From assembly GCA_965242595.1 (NCBI GenBank), contig OZ251464.1, positions 1,860,001-1,924,000 on the forward strand: a DNA stretch of 64,000 nt. Reading direction: 5' to 3'. Both the position numbers and the translations under genes were made by a program. Below are positions 41,034-50,146 of the stretch, piece by piece (within the stretch, counting starts at the first letter, position 1; each line of letters opens with the position of its first letter). The notes under the pieces were generated by a model. It was not told the origin of the DNA, ran no database searches, and saw only the letters and a program-made list of their open reading frames with translations. The DNA is from SP197 sp965242595 (GTDB lineage Bacteria > Pseudomonadota > Alphaproteobacteria > SP197).

Positions 41034-42294
41034 GGCCTCGGATCCAGTCCGGCAGGCGCTCCAGCGCCATCGCCTCGTCATGGCTGGGCCGGCGGCGCAC
41101 CAGGGCGAAACGGTCGCCGTTCACCATCGCCTCCGGCACCAGCAGACGGCCATTGTAGGCCGACGCCATCGCCGCGCCATAGGCCCCGGCCTGGCCGATG
41201 GCCAGCAGATCGCCCGGCGCCAGATCGGGCAGGGGCGCATCGGCGGCCAGCACATCGCCCGATTCGCACACCGGCCCCGCCACCGTGGCGGCGCGCAGCG
41301 CTCCGCCCCGTTCCGCCACCGGCCACACCGGATGGCGGGCATCGTAAAGCGCCGGGCGCAGCAGATCGTTCATGGCCGCATCCACGATCACGAAACGCCG
41401 CCCGCCGGCCCGCTTGACGGCGTTGACCGCCGTCACCAGCACCCCGGCCGGGGCCACCAGCCAGCGCCCGGGTTCGATGGTCAGGGCCGCTCCGCTGGCG
41501 CGGGCAAGGCGGGCCAGAAGGGCGCCATAGCCTTGCAGCGACGGCTCCCGCTCGCCGTCCCGGTAGGCGACGCCCAGCCCGCCGCCCACATCCAGCCTGG
41601 CGACACCAAGCCCCCGGGCGCGCAGGCGCGAGGCCGCCTGGGCCAGGCGTTCGAAGGCGGCCTCGAAGGCCGAAAGCTCCAGAATCTGCGAGCCGATATG
41701 GCTGGCCAGCCCCACCGGTTCCAGAAAGGGATGGCGGGCGGCGCGGACATACAGCGCTTCGGCCTCGGCGCAGGTCATGCCGAATTTGTCGCCGCGGCGG
41801 CCGGTGGAAATCTTGTCGTGGCCGCCGGCGGCAACATCCGGATTGATGCGAAACGCCACCGCCACCGGGCGCCGGGCGCGGCCCGACAGCCGGTCCAGGC
41901 GTTCGAACTCCGCCTCGCTTTCGATGTTGATCTGGCCGATGCCCCGGGCGATGGCGAAGGCGAGCTCGCCCGCCGCCTTGCCGACGCCGGAAAACAGCAC
42001 GCGGGCGGGCGCGATGCCGGCCTTCAGCGCCCGGCGCAGCTCGCCTTCGGAGACCACATCGGCGCCCGCCCCCAGGGCGGCCAGCAGCGACAGCAGCGCC
42101 AGATTGCCGTTGGCCTTGACGGCATAGGCGATGGCGGCGCCGCTGGCGGCGGTGGCGGCGGCCAGAAGGCGATAACGGCGCCGCAGCTCGGCGGCGCTGT
42201 AGCAATAGAAGGGCGTGCCGATCTCGTCTGCCAGCGTGGCGATGGCCACCCCTTCGGCATAAAGCGCGCCGCCCCGGCGGGCGAAGGCCGTCAC
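41014..42294 (-). CDS. lysA: Diaminopimelate decarboxylase
   Basis: A 426-residue fold-type III PLP enzyme making lysine from meso-diaminopimelate. The PLP lysine is in YAVKANGN (Lys about 60), with SHIGSQ, GGGLG and the CESGD segment that completes the active site of the dimer. Start GTG 42294 overlaps the lptM stop (GTGA). It belongs to the leftward run argH-lptM-lysA, an arrangement common in alphaproteobacteria. Confidence 0.96.
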   Translation of the reverse strand: MTAFARRGGALYAEGVAIATLADEIGTPFYCYSAAELRRRYRLLAAATAASGAAIAYAVKANGNLALLSLLAALGAGADVVSEGELRRALKAGIAPARVLFSGVGKAAGELAFAIARGIGQINIESEAEFERLDRLSGRARRPVAVAFRINPDVAAGGHDKISTGRRGDKFGMTCAEAEALYVRAARHPFLEPVGLASHIGSQILELSAFEAAFERLAQAASRLRARGLGVARLDVGGGLGVAYRDGEREPSLQGYGALLARLARASGAALTIEPGRWLVAPAGVLVTAVNAVKRAGGRRFVIVDAAMNDLLRPALYDARHPVWPVAERGGALRAATVAGPVCESGDVLAADAPLPDLAPGDLLAIGQAGAYGAAMASAYNGRLLVPEAMVNGDRFALVRRRPSHDEAMALERLPDWIRGHGKLCR

Positions 42295-42404
42295 GGCGCG
42301 CCCTCATCGTCCGATGCCTCCTGCGGCGGCTTCAGCGGCCCCTTGCGGCCACAGGCGGCCAGCGCCAGCGCGGCCAGCAGCGCAAGCAGCGCGCGGCGTG
42401 TCAC
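42291..42404 (-). CDS. lptM: LPS translocon maturation chaperone LptM (small lipoprotein)
   Basis: A 37-residue lipoprotein: signal RRALLALLAALALAACGRKGPL with lipobox LAAC followed by the hallmark GRKGPLxxP. LptM helps the outer-membrane LPS translocon LptDE mature. Start GTG 42404 shares four bases with the argH stop, and its own stop overlaps the lysA start, so translation is coupled on both sides. It is easily missed because of its size. Confidence 0.85.
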   Translation of the reverse strand: MTRRALLALLAALALAACGRKGPLKPPQEASDDEGAP

Positions 42405-43816
42405 GCCAGGAATCTCCGCCGCGCCGCCGTCACCGCCTCGGCCACCCGCTGCGGCGCCGTGCCGCCGAAGCTGGCGCGGCGGGCCACCGATGCCTCGGCG
42501 CCCAGCACCCGATAGACCGATTCGTCGATGCGGGGCTCGATGGCGCGCATGGCCTCCAGCGGCAGCTCGTCCAGGCCGCAGCCCGCCTCCTCCGCCGCCC
42601 TCACCAGGCGCCCGGCGATGGCGTGGGCGTCGCGAAAGGCGAGATCGTGGCGCCTCACCAGCCAATCGGCCAGATCGGTGGCGGAAAGAAAGCCCCGCGC
42701 GGTCATGGCCCGCATGGCGCCCTCGTCCACCTCCAGCTCGGCGATCATCGCCGTCATGGCGGAGATGCCCAGCACCAGGGTGGCGGCGGCGTCGAACACC
42801 GGCTCCTTGTCCTCCTGCATGTCCTTGCCATAGGCCAGCGGCAGGCCCTTCAGCACGGCCACCAGGGCGATGAAGGCGCCGGCGATGCGCCCGGTTTTGC
42901 CGCGCACCAGCTCGGCGGCATCGGCATTGCGCTTTTGCGGCATGATCGAGGAGCCGGTGGTCAGCCCCTCCGGCAGGCGGGCGAAGGCGAAGGCGGGCGA
43001 GGTCCACAGAATCAGCTCTTCGGCCAGCCGGGAAAGGTGAACGGCGGCGATGGCGGCCCCGGCCAGGAACTCGAGGCAGAAATCCCGGTCCGAGACGGCG
43101 TCCATGGCATTGGCCGCCGGGCGGTCGAAACCCAGGGCGGCGGCCGTCATGGCGCGATCGATGGCAAACGACGTCCCCGCCAGCGCGGCCGCGCCCAGGG
43201 GCGATTCGTTCAGGCGCCGCCTGGCATCGGCAAAGCGGCCCCGGTCGCGCCCGAACATCTCCACATAGGCCAGCAGATGGTGGCCGAAGGTCACCGGCTG
43301 CGCCGGCTGCTGATGGGTAAAGCCCGGCATGACGGTGGCGGCATGGGCGCCGGCCCGATCCAGCAGGGCGGCCTGGAGCGCGCGCAGGCCGCCATCCAGC
43401 GCGTCCAGGGTTTCGCGCAGCCACAGGCGCAGATCGGTCGCCACCTGGTCGTTGCGGGAACGGGCGGTGTGCAGCCGGCCCGCCGGGGCGCCGATCAACG
43501 CCTTCAGCCGCGCCTCGATGTTCATGTGAACATCCTCCAGGGCCGGGTCGAAGGCGAACGTGCCGGCGGCGATCTCGGCGGCGATGCGGTCCAGCCCCTG
43601 CTGGATGGCGGCGTTGTCGCCCTGGGAAACGATGCCGCAGGCGGCCAGCATGGCGGCATGGGCCTTGGAGGCCTGGATGTCGCAGGGCGCCAGGCGCCAG
43701 TCGAAGCCTACCGAGGCGTTGATACGCTCCATGACGGCGGCCGGGCCTTCGGCAAAGCGCCCGCCCCACAGCGGGTTGGGGCGGGTGGCGGGGCGGTCGT
43801 GTTCAGGCTGGCCCAT
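42401..43816 (-). CDS. argH: Argininosuccinate lyase
   Basis: A 471-residue member of the fumarase/aspartase superfamily. Signatures: NPLWGGRF at the N-terminus, DVHMNIE, HTARSRNDQ, and the flexible loop TGSSIMPQKRNADAAEL with the catalytic Ser. It cleaves argininosuccinate to arginine and fumarate. I chose the ATG at 43816 because GGAAGG precedes it by about ten bases; ATG 43828 is four codons upstream. It is divergent from the MFS pair. Confidence 0.96.
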   Translation of the reverse strand: MGQPEHDRPATRPNPLWGGRFAEGPAAVMERINASVGFDWRLAPCDIQASKAHAAMLAACGIVSQGDNAAIQQGLDRIAAEIAAGTFAFDPALEDVHMNIEARLKALIGAPAGRLHTARSRNDQVATDLRLWLRETLDALDGGLRALQAALLDRAGAHAATVMPGFTHQQPAQPVTFGHHLLAYVEMFGRDRGRFADARRRLNESPLGAAALAGTSFAIDRAMTAAALGFDRPAANAMDAVSDRDFCLEFLAGAAIAAVHLSRLAEELILWTSPAFAFARLPEGLTTGSSIMPQKRNADAAELVRGKTGRIAGAFIALVAVLKGLPLAYGKDMQEDKEPVFDAAATLVLGISAMTAMIAELEVDEGAMRAMTARGFLSATDLADWLVRRHDLAFRDAHAIAGRLVRAAEEAGCGLDELPLEAMRAIEPRIDESVYRVLGAEASVARRASFGGTAPQRVAEAVTAARRRFLA

Positions 43817-43917
43817 GGCGCCTTCCATAGAGCAGCTTCGGCCCCAGGGGAACGGGCGCGGGAACGAAGGGCCGGGCTGTGCTTTAATGGGGCCTTCCTG
43901 GCCGCTTCGCTTTTCCG

Positions 43918-45162
43918 ATGCCAACCGTCCCCCAGCGCCCTCGCACCGGGCGCGCCTTCATCGCCTTGCGCATCTTTCTGCCCTTTGCCCTGGGCTATGC
44001 GCTGTCCTATCTCTACCGCACCGTCAACGCCGTGCTGGCGCCGGTGCTGGGCCAGGATCTGGGGATCGACGCGGCGGCGATGGGCCTGATCACCGGCGCC
44101 TATTTCTTCGCCTTCGCCGCCGTGCAGATTCCGCTGGGCATGGCGCTGGATCGCTTCGGCCCGCGCCGCACCCAGACGCTGCTGCTGGCGCTGGCGGCGG
44201 CGGGGGCGGCGCTGTTCTCGCTGGGCACGGACACGGCCTGGCTGGCGGCGGCGCGGGGGCTGCTCGGGGCCGGCGTGGCGGGCTGTCTGCTGGCCTCCTT
44301 CAAGCTGTTCGCCCTGTGGCTGCCGAAGGAACGGCTGCCGCTGGCCAACGGCCTGGTGCTGGCCTGCGGCGGGCTGGGCGCCATGGCCGCCTCCTCGCCC
44401 GTGGAGGCGGCGACGGCGGCCATGGGCTGGCGGCCCCTGTTCCAGCTGCTGGCGGCGATCACGCTGGCGGTGGCGCTGCTGATCTGCCTGGCCGTGCCGG
44501 AACGCCGCGCCGCCGGCGAGCCGAAGGGCCTGGCCCAGCAGCTGCGGGGGATCGCCTTCATCCTGCGCTCGCGCCCGTTCTGGCGCCTGGCGCCGCTGGT
44601 GATGACCGCCCAGGCGGCCTGGATGTCGATCCAGGCGCTGTGGTTCGGCCCCTGGCTGCGCGATGTGGCCGGGCTGGACGCCGGCGCGGCGGCCGCGACC
44701 CTGACGGCGGGCGGCTTTGCCATGGCGGCGGGCTATGCCGGGCTGGGCTGGCTGGCCTGGCGGCTGTCGCGGGCGGGTGTGCCGGTTGCCCGGGTGGCGG
44801 CCGCGTTCACCGCCGTTTTCATCGCCGTGCAGGCGCTGCTGGCGTTGAATGCGCCGCTGCCGCCCTGGCTGCTGGTGGCCGCCTTCGCCTGCAGCGGCGG
44901 CGCGCCCACCATCTTCTATGCCGCCCTGACCCAGGCCTTTCCGGTGGCCCTGGCGGGGCGGGTGAACACCTCGCTGGCGCTGCCGGTGTTCGCGCTGGCG
45001 GGCCTGCTGCAACTGGCCACCGGCATCGTTCTGGACCTTTTCGCCACGCCCGCCGATGGCTATCTCGCCGCCTTCGGCGGCTGGGCGCTGTTGCAGCTGG
45101 CCTGCTTCGCCTGGTTCCTGGCCCGGCGCGACGCGGGACACGCCGCGCCCGCGTCGGCATGA
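43918..45162 (+). CDS. MFS transporter, first of a tandem pair
   Basis: A 414-residue twelve-helix major facilitator. The A-motif region after helix 2 is GMALDRFGPRRTQ. It is closely related to the next gene: both share FKLFALWLPK, ACGGLG, LICLAVPERR and WFxPWLRDVA. The substrate is unknown. No strong RBS is visible before the ATG at 43918. Confidence 0.88.
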   Translation: MPTVPQRPRTGRAFIALRIFLPFALGYALSYLYRTVNAVLAPVLGQDLGIDAAAMGLITGAYFFAFAAVQIPLGMALDRFGPRRTQTLLLALAAAGAALFSLGTDTAWLAAARGLLGAGVAGCLLASFKLFALWLPKERLPLANGLVLACGGLGAMAASSPVEAATAAMGWRPLFQLLAAITLAVALLICLAVPERRAAGEPKGLAQQLRGIAFILRSRPFWRLAPLVMTAQAAWMSIQALWFGPWLRDVAGLDAGAAAATLTAGGFAMAAGYAGLGWLAWRLSRAGVPVARVAAAFTAVFIAVQALLALNAPLPPWLLVAAFACSGGAPTIFYAALTQAFPVALAGRVNTSLALPVFALAGLLQLATGIVLDLFATPADGYLAAFGGWALLQLACFAWFLARRDAGHAAPASA

Positions 45163-46448
45163 CGCCCGTGACCCAGCCAGCGACAGTGCCTGCCGGGGCG
45201 GCCTTCGTGGCCCTGCGCCTGTTCCTGCCCTTCGCTCTGGGCAACCTTCTGGCCAGCCTCTACCGCAACGTCAACAAGGTTCTGGCCCCGGCGATGGAGC
45301 AGGAACTGGCCATAGGCGATGCGGCGGTGGGCGCCTTCACCAGCGCCTATTTCCTCGCCTTCGCCCTGGTTCAGCTGCCCCTGGGCCTGGCGCTGGACCG
45401 CTTCGGCCCGCGCCGCACCCAGGCGGTGCTGCTGGCCGTGGCGGCGACCGGGGCGTTGCTGTTCGCGCTGGCCGACGACGGCCTGACCCTGGCCCTGGCG
45501 GAAGGGCTGATCGGGGTCGGCGTTGCCGGTGCCATGATGGCCGCCTTCAAGCTGTTCGCCCTGTGGCTGCCCAAGCCCAAGCTGGCGCTGGCCAACGGCC
45601 TGCTGCTGGCCTGCGGCGGGCTGGGCGGCATGATCGCCTCGGCGCCGGCTGCGGCGGCCGCCGAGGTGCTGGGCTGGCACGGCCTTTATCATCTGCTGGC
45701 GGCGGCAACGGCGGGCGTGGCGCTGCTGATCTGCCTGGCCGTGCCGGAACGGCGCGGCGCGGACGAGGGCGGCGGCCGGCAGCTGCGCGGGCTGATCTTC
45801 GTCCTGCGCTCGCGCCTGTTCTGGCGGGTGGCGCCGCTGGCGATGACGGCCCAGGCGGTGTGGCTTTCGATGCAGATGCTGTGGTTCGCCCCCTGGCTGC
45901 GCGATGTGGCCAGGCTGGATGTCGGCGCGGCGGCCGATACCCTGTTCGCGGGCGGGGCCGGCGTGGTGGCGGGCTATGTCGGCCTGGGCTGGCTGGCCTC
46001 CAGGCTGGAGCGAAACGGCATCTCCGCCGGCCACACGGCCGCTGCCGGCAGCGCGCTTTTCATCGTCGCGCAGCTCCCCATCGCCCTGGGCTGGCCGCTG
46101 CCGGCCTGGATGCCGGTGGTTGCGTTCCTGTTCAGCGGCACCGCGCCGCTGATCTTCCACGCCTGGCTGAGCCAGGCTTTCGGCCCCGACCTGGCGGGGC
46201 GCGCCAACACGTCGCTGACGCTGCTGGCCTTTGCGCTGACGAGCCTTTTCCACGTCTCTGCGGGCTGGGTGCTGGAACGCTTCCCAGCCGCCGATGGCGG
46301 CCATACCGGCCTGGGCTATCTGGTGGTTTTCGGCGCCTGGATCGCGGTCCAGGCCGCCGCCTTCGTCTGGTTTCTGGCCGCTGGGCGCGGGGCGGGCGGT
46401 CAGCGTTCCAGGCGCAGGCCGGCGCCGCTGGCCAGCGCGCGGCGATAG
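45159..46448 (+). CDS. MFS transporter, second of a tandem pair
   Basis: A 429-residue paralogue of the preceding transporter, starting on its stop codon (ATGA overlap). Motif GLALDRFGPRRTQ is conserved. The C-terminal tail (GQRSRRRPAPLASARR) is short and basic and overlaps the convergent ornithine cyclodeaminase-like gene by 49 bases, so the end may be an extension. The tandem arrangement suggests duplication followed by divergence. The two proteins could work separately or as a pair. Confidence 0.87.
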   Translation: MTPVTQPATVPAGAAFVALRLFLPFALGNLLASLYRNVNKVLAPAMEQELAIGDAAVGAFTSAYFLAFALVQLPLGLALDRFGPRRTQAVLLAVAATGALLFALADDGLTLALAEGLIGVGVAGAMMAAFKLFALWLPKPKLALANGLLLACGGLGGMIASAPAAAAAEVLGWHGLYHLLAAATAGVALLICLAVPERRGADEGGGRQLRGLIFVLRSRLFWRVAPLAMTAQAVWLSMQMLWFAPWLRDVARLDVGAAADTLFAGGAGVVAGYVGLGWLASRLERNGISAGHTAAAGSALFIVAQLPIALGWPLPAWMPVVAFLFSGTAPLIFHAWLSQAFGPDLAGRANTSLTLLAFALTSLFHVSAGWVLERFPAADGGHTGLGYLVVFGAWIAVQAAAFVWFLAAGRGAGGQRSRRRPAPLASARR

Positions 46449-47374
46449 CACAGCCCCGCCAGGGCCAGATCGGCCAGGGCCAGGCCGCGGAAGGCGAAGG
46501 CGATCCGCTCCCGCTCGTGCTGGCGCCCGGGCAGGGCGCCGCTGGCCAGGGCGGCGAGATCGCCGGCGATCAGTTCGGGCGCGACCATGGCATCGGCCAT
46601 GGCCCGTTCCTGGCCGGCATCGTCGATGACGATGCGATCGAGCCGGGCCAGGCCGGCCGCGTGCCAGGGCCTGGCCAGATCGGTCATGGCGACGAAGCTG
46701 CCCGGCGCCAGCAGGTCGGCATCCAGGAACTTGTCTCCGGGCGCCGCCAGGCCGGTATGCGGGATGGACGAGACCACCAGATCGGCCCCGGCCAGCGCCG
46801 CCCCGGCATCGGCGGCGGCTTCGGCCTCCAGCCCCAGGGCGCGGGCGGCCTTCAGCAGGCGGTCGCGGTTGGCCGCCCCGCGGCCCAGCGCCTGCACCCG
46901 CCGCAGCGGGAAGAGCTCGGCGAAGGCCTGGAGATGGCAGCGCGCCTGGACGCCGCAGCCGATCAGCGCCAGCGTTTCGCTGTCCCGGCGCGCCAGGTGG
47001 CAGGCGGCGGTGGCCGAGAGCCCGGCCGTGCGCCGCCCGGTGATCCAGTCGCCGTCCATGATCGCCAGCGGCAGGCCGCTGTCGCCGTCGAACAGCGCGA
47101 TCAGGGCGCCGATGGTGGCCAGCCCGGCCTGGGGATTGGCCGGATTCATGCCCAGGGCCTTGACGGCCATCAGCGGCGGCTCTCCCCCGGCCGCCAGCAT
47201 GGACATGAAGAGCCGGCCTGCGCCCGGCAGGATCTGGCTTTTGGGCGTGTTCCAGGCCCGGCCTTCGCCGCCCTGGCGCAGCAGCGTCCAGATGGCCTCG
47301 ACGATGGCGGCGGCCGGGATGTCCAGCGCCGCCACATCCTGGCGCCGCAGATAGAGCAAGGCGGCGTCGCTCAT
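46400..47374 (-). CDS. Ornithine cyclodeaminase / mu-crystallin family protein
   Basis: A 324-residue protein of the OCD/mu-crystallin family. The dinucleotide site is ALIGCGVQARCHLQAF (about residues 136-151); upstream lie the AWNTPKSQILPGAG and KALGMNPANP segments. Members are NAD(P)-dependent imino-acid reductases, dehydrogenases or cyclodeaminases, and the substrate cannot be assigned. GAGAGG precedes the ATG. It is the last gene of the long leftward run starting at ccr, 32 bases after the hbd-like gene. Confidence 0.85.
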   Translation of the reverse strand: MSDAALLYLRRQDVAALDIPAAAIVEAIWTLLRQGGEGRAWNTPKSQILPGAGRLFMSMLAAGGEPPLMAVKALGMNPANPQAGLATIGALIALFDGDSGLPLAIMDGDWITGRRTAGLSATAACHLARRDSETLALIGCGVQARCHLQAFAELFPLRRVQALGRGAANRDRLLKAARALGLEAEAAADAGAALAGADLVVSSIPHTGLAAPGDKFLDADLLAPGSFVAMTDLARPWHAAGLARLDRIVIDDAGQERAMADAMVAPELIAGDLAALASGALPGRQHERERIAFAFRGLALADLALAGLCYRRALASGAGLRLER

Positions 47375-47406
47375 CCTCTCGCTCCCGCCGCCCGCGTCCC
47401 CGGCGC

Positions 47407-48282
47407 CTAGCGGGTCGGCACGGGTTCGTCGCCGGTGTAGTCGTAGAAACCCTTGCCGGATTTGCGGCCCAGCCAGCCCGCCTCGACATATTTGGCCAGC
47501 AGCGGGCAGGGCCGGTATTTGGTATCGGCCAGCCCTTCGTAGAGCACCTGCATGATGGCATAGCAGATGTCGAGGCCGATGAAATCGGCCAGCTCCAGCG
47601 GCCCCATGGGGTGGTTGGCGCCCAGCTTCATGGCGGTGTCGATCGATTCCACCGTGCCGACGCCCTCGTAGAGGGCATAGACCGCCTCGTTGATCATGGG
47701 GAGCAGCAGGCGGTTGACGATGAAGGCCGGGAAATCCTCGGCGCTGGCGGGAGTTTTGCCCAGGGCTAGGGTGAGGCGGCGGACGGTGTCGAAGGTGTCC
47801 GGTTCGGTGGCCAGGCCGCGGATCAGCTCCACCAGCTTCATCACCGGCACCGGGTTCATGAAGTGCATGCCCATGAACTTTTCGGGCCGGTCGGTGGCCG
47901 CCGCCAGGCGGGTGATGGGGATGGAGGAGGTGTTGGAACAGATGATGGCGGCGGGCTTCAGGGTTTCGGTGAGCTGGGCGAAGATCGCCTTCTTGATGCC
48001 CTCGTCCTCGGTGGCCGCCTCGATGATGCAGTCGCATTCGGCCAGGGCGCGATAGCCATCGACGACGGCGATGCGGCCCAGCGCCGATATTTTGTCGGCC
48101 TCGACAATCAACCCGCGCCGGACCTGGCGGTCCATATTGGCGGCGATCTCGTCCAGGCCGGCCTCGCTTCTGGCGCGGTCGCTGTCCAGCAGGGAGACGC
48201 CATAGCCGGCGAGCGCGCAGACATGGGCGATGCCGGCCCCCATGGCCCCCGCGCCGATCACGCCTATGGTCTTGATCTCCAT
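47407..48282 (-). CDS. 3-hydroxyacyl-CoA (3-hydroxybutyryl-CoA) dehydrogenase
   Basis: A 291-residue single-domain dehydrogenase of the Hbd/PaaH type. NAD site IGVIGAGAMGAGIAH at residues 4-18. Catalytic elements SNTSSIPIT and GMHFMNPVPVMKLVE with the His in HFMNP, and LxDFIGLD near the end. It interconverts 3-hydroxybutyryl-CoA and acetoacetyl-CoA. It sits directly after etfAB, matching short-chain acyl-CoA metabolism with ccr and mcd upstream. Confidence 0.93.
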   Translation of the reverse strand: MEIKTIGVIGAGAMGAGIAHVCALAGYGVSLLDSDRARSEAGLDEIAANMDRQVRRGLIVEADKISALGRIAVVDGYRALAECDCIIEAATEDEGIKKAIFAQLTETLKPAAIICSNTSSIPITRLAAATDRPEKFMGMHFMNPVPVMKLVELIRGLATEPDTFDTVRRLTLALGKTPASAEDFPAFIVNRLLLPMINEAVYALYEGVGTVESIDTAMKLGANHPMGPLELADFIGLDICYAIMQVLYEGLADTKYRPCPLLAKYVEAGWLGRKSGKGFYDYTGDEPVPTR

Positions 48283-48317
48283 CGCTCGCCCCCTGGCCTT
48301 CCCCGAAGGGAGCCCCG

Positions 48318-49271
48318 TCAACGCGCCCGGATGCCTCTGGCCTCCAGCTCTGCCTTCAGCTCCGGCACGGCCTGGAACAGGTCGGCGACCAGGCCGAAAT
48401 CGGCCACCTGGAAGATCGGCGCCTCTTCGTCCTTGTTGATGCAGGCGATGACCTTGCTGTCTTTCATGCCCGCCAGATGCTGGATGGCCCCGGAGATGCC
48501 GATGGCCATGTACAGGTCCGGTGCCACCACCTTGCCGGTCTGCCCCACCTGATAGTCGTTGGGCACATAGCCGGCATCGACGGCCGCGCGGCTGGCGCCG
48601 ACGGCCGCGCCCAGAATATCGGCCACCTCTTCCAGCATGGCGAAATTATCGCCCGACTGCATGCCGCGCCCGCCGGAGACGACGATGCGGGCGGTGGTGA
48701 GCTCCGGACGGGCGTTGTCGGACAACGCCGCCCCCTCGAAGCGCGACAGGCCGGCATCGACCGCGCCCTCCGCCGCCTCCACGACGGCCTGGCCGCCCTC
48801 GCCCGGGGCCGGGTCGAAGGCGGTGGTGCGGATCGTGACCAGCTTTGGCGCATCCCGCGACTGCACGGTGGCCATGGCGTTGCCGGCATAAATGGGGCGG
48901 ACGAAGGTGTCGGGGGAGACGACCTCGACGATATCGGAGATCTGCTGGCTATCCAGCAGGGCGGCCGCGCGCGGCATGACGTTTTTGCCGGTGGTGGTGG
49001 CGGCGGCGACGACATGGCTGTAGCCCGGCGCCAGAGTGGCGATCAGCGGCGCGACATTTTCTGCCAGCTGGGCGGCGAGCGCGGGGTGATCGGCGTGAAG
49101 CACGCGGGCGATGCCGCCGACCTTCCCGGCCGCCTCCGCCACCTGGCCGCAGCCTTCGCCCGCCACCAGCAGGGCGAGGTCGTCGCCCATGCGGGCGGCG
49201 GCCGCAACCGCATTCAGGGTGGCGGGGGCCAGGGTTCGGTTGTCGTGTTCGGCATAGACCAGGATCGCCAT
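48318..49271 (-). CDS. etfA: Electron transfer flavoprotein subunit alpha
   Basis: A 317-residue EtfA. The C-terminal FAD-binding region is typical: SGGRGMQSGDNF, VDAGYVPNDYQVGQTGKVVAPDLY, AIGISGAIQHLAGM and ACINKDEEAPIF. With EtfB it carries electrons from acyl-CoA dehydrogenases to the membrane quinone pool. The start overlaps the etfB stop by one base. Confidence 0.97.
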   Translation of the reverse strand: MAILVYAEHDNRTLAPATLNAVAAAARMGDDLALLVAGEGCGQVAEAAGKVGGIARVLHADHPALAAQLAENVAPLIATLAPGYSHVVAAATTTGKNVMPRAAALLDSQQISDIVEVVSPDTFVRPIYAGNAMATVQSRDAPKLVTIRTTAFDPAPGEGGQAVVEAAEGAVDAGLSRFEGAALSDNARPELTTARIVVSGGRGMQSGDNFAMLEEVADILGAAVGASRAAVDAGYVPNDYQVGQTGKVVAPDLYMAIGISGAIQHLAGMKDSKVIACINKDEEAPIFQVADFGLVADLFQAVPELKAELEARGIRAR

Positions 49272-50020
49272 CAGATCACCCCCGCATCGTCGTGCAGCTT
49301 GTCCACCAGCTCGGCCACCGAGGCGACCTTGACGCCCGCCTGGCGCTTCGGCGGCTCTTCCACCTTGAGGACGGTCAGGCGCGGGGCGGGATCGACGCCG
49401 AGATCGGCCGGGGACAGCCGGGCGATCTCCTTTTTGCGCGCCTTCATGATGTTGGGGAGCGAAGCGTAGCGCGGCTCGTTCAGCCGCAGATCGACGGTGA
49501 CGATGGCCGGCAGCGTCAGCGCCACCTTCTCCAGGCCGCCATCGACCTCGCGCGTCACGGTGAGGCCGTTCCCGTTCATCTCGACCCTGGAGACGAAGGT
49601 GCCCTGGGACCAGCCCATCAGGCCCGCCAGCATCTGCCCGGTCTGGTTGGCGTCGTCGTCGATCGCCTGTTTGCCCAGGATCACGATCTCGGGCGCCTCG
49701 CGCCGGGCCAGCTCGGCCAGCATTCTGGCCACCGCCAGCGGTTCCAGAACGCCATCGTGGAGGATGTGGATGGCGCGGTCGGCGCCCATGGCGAGCGCCG
49801 TGCGCAGCGTCTCCTGGCTCTGCTGCGGCCCCAGCGAAACCGCCACCACCTCGCTGGCGGTGCCGGCCTCCTTCATGCGCACCGCCTCCTCGACGGCGAT
49901 CTCGTCGAAGGGGTTCATCGACATCTTGACATTGGCGAGGTCGACGCCGCTGCGGTCCGCCTTGACGCGCACCTTGACGTTGTAGTCGATGACCCGCTTG
50001 ACCGGGACCAGAACCTTCAT
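49271..50020 (-). CDS. etfB: Electron transfer flavoprotein subunit beta
   Basis: A 249-residue EtfB that binds AMP and contacts the dehydrogenase. Segments: MKVLVPVKRVIDYNVKVRVK, KMSMNPFDEIAVEEAVRMKE, LGKQAIDDDANQTGQMLAGLM and the recognition loop RLNEPRYASLPNIMKARKK. Close downstream partner etfA. In this cluster the likely electron donor is the methylsuccinyl-CoA dehydrogenase encoded upstream. Confidence 0.97.
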   Translation of the reverse strand: MKVLVPVKRVIDYNVKVRVKADRSGVDLANVKMSMNPFDEIAVEEAVRMKEAGTASEVVAVSLGPQQSQETLRTALAMGADRAIHILHDGVLEPLAVARMLAELARREAPEIVILGKQAIDDDANQTGQMLAGLMGWSQGTFVSRVEMNGNGLTVTREVDGGLEKVALTLPAIVTVDLRLNEPRYASLPNIMKARKKEIARLSPADLGVDPAPRLTVLKVEEPPKRQAGVKVASVAELVDKLHDDAGVI

Positions 50021-50146
50021 CGCGCTCTGCCTCCATGCCCGCGCCGGGCCAGGGGAATACCCATTTCGCACCCGCCGCGCAAGCGCGGCGCGGGGGCGGG
50101 CCGGGGTGCCGGCAGGCTTATTCGCCCGGACCTGGGCACGAGTCGC

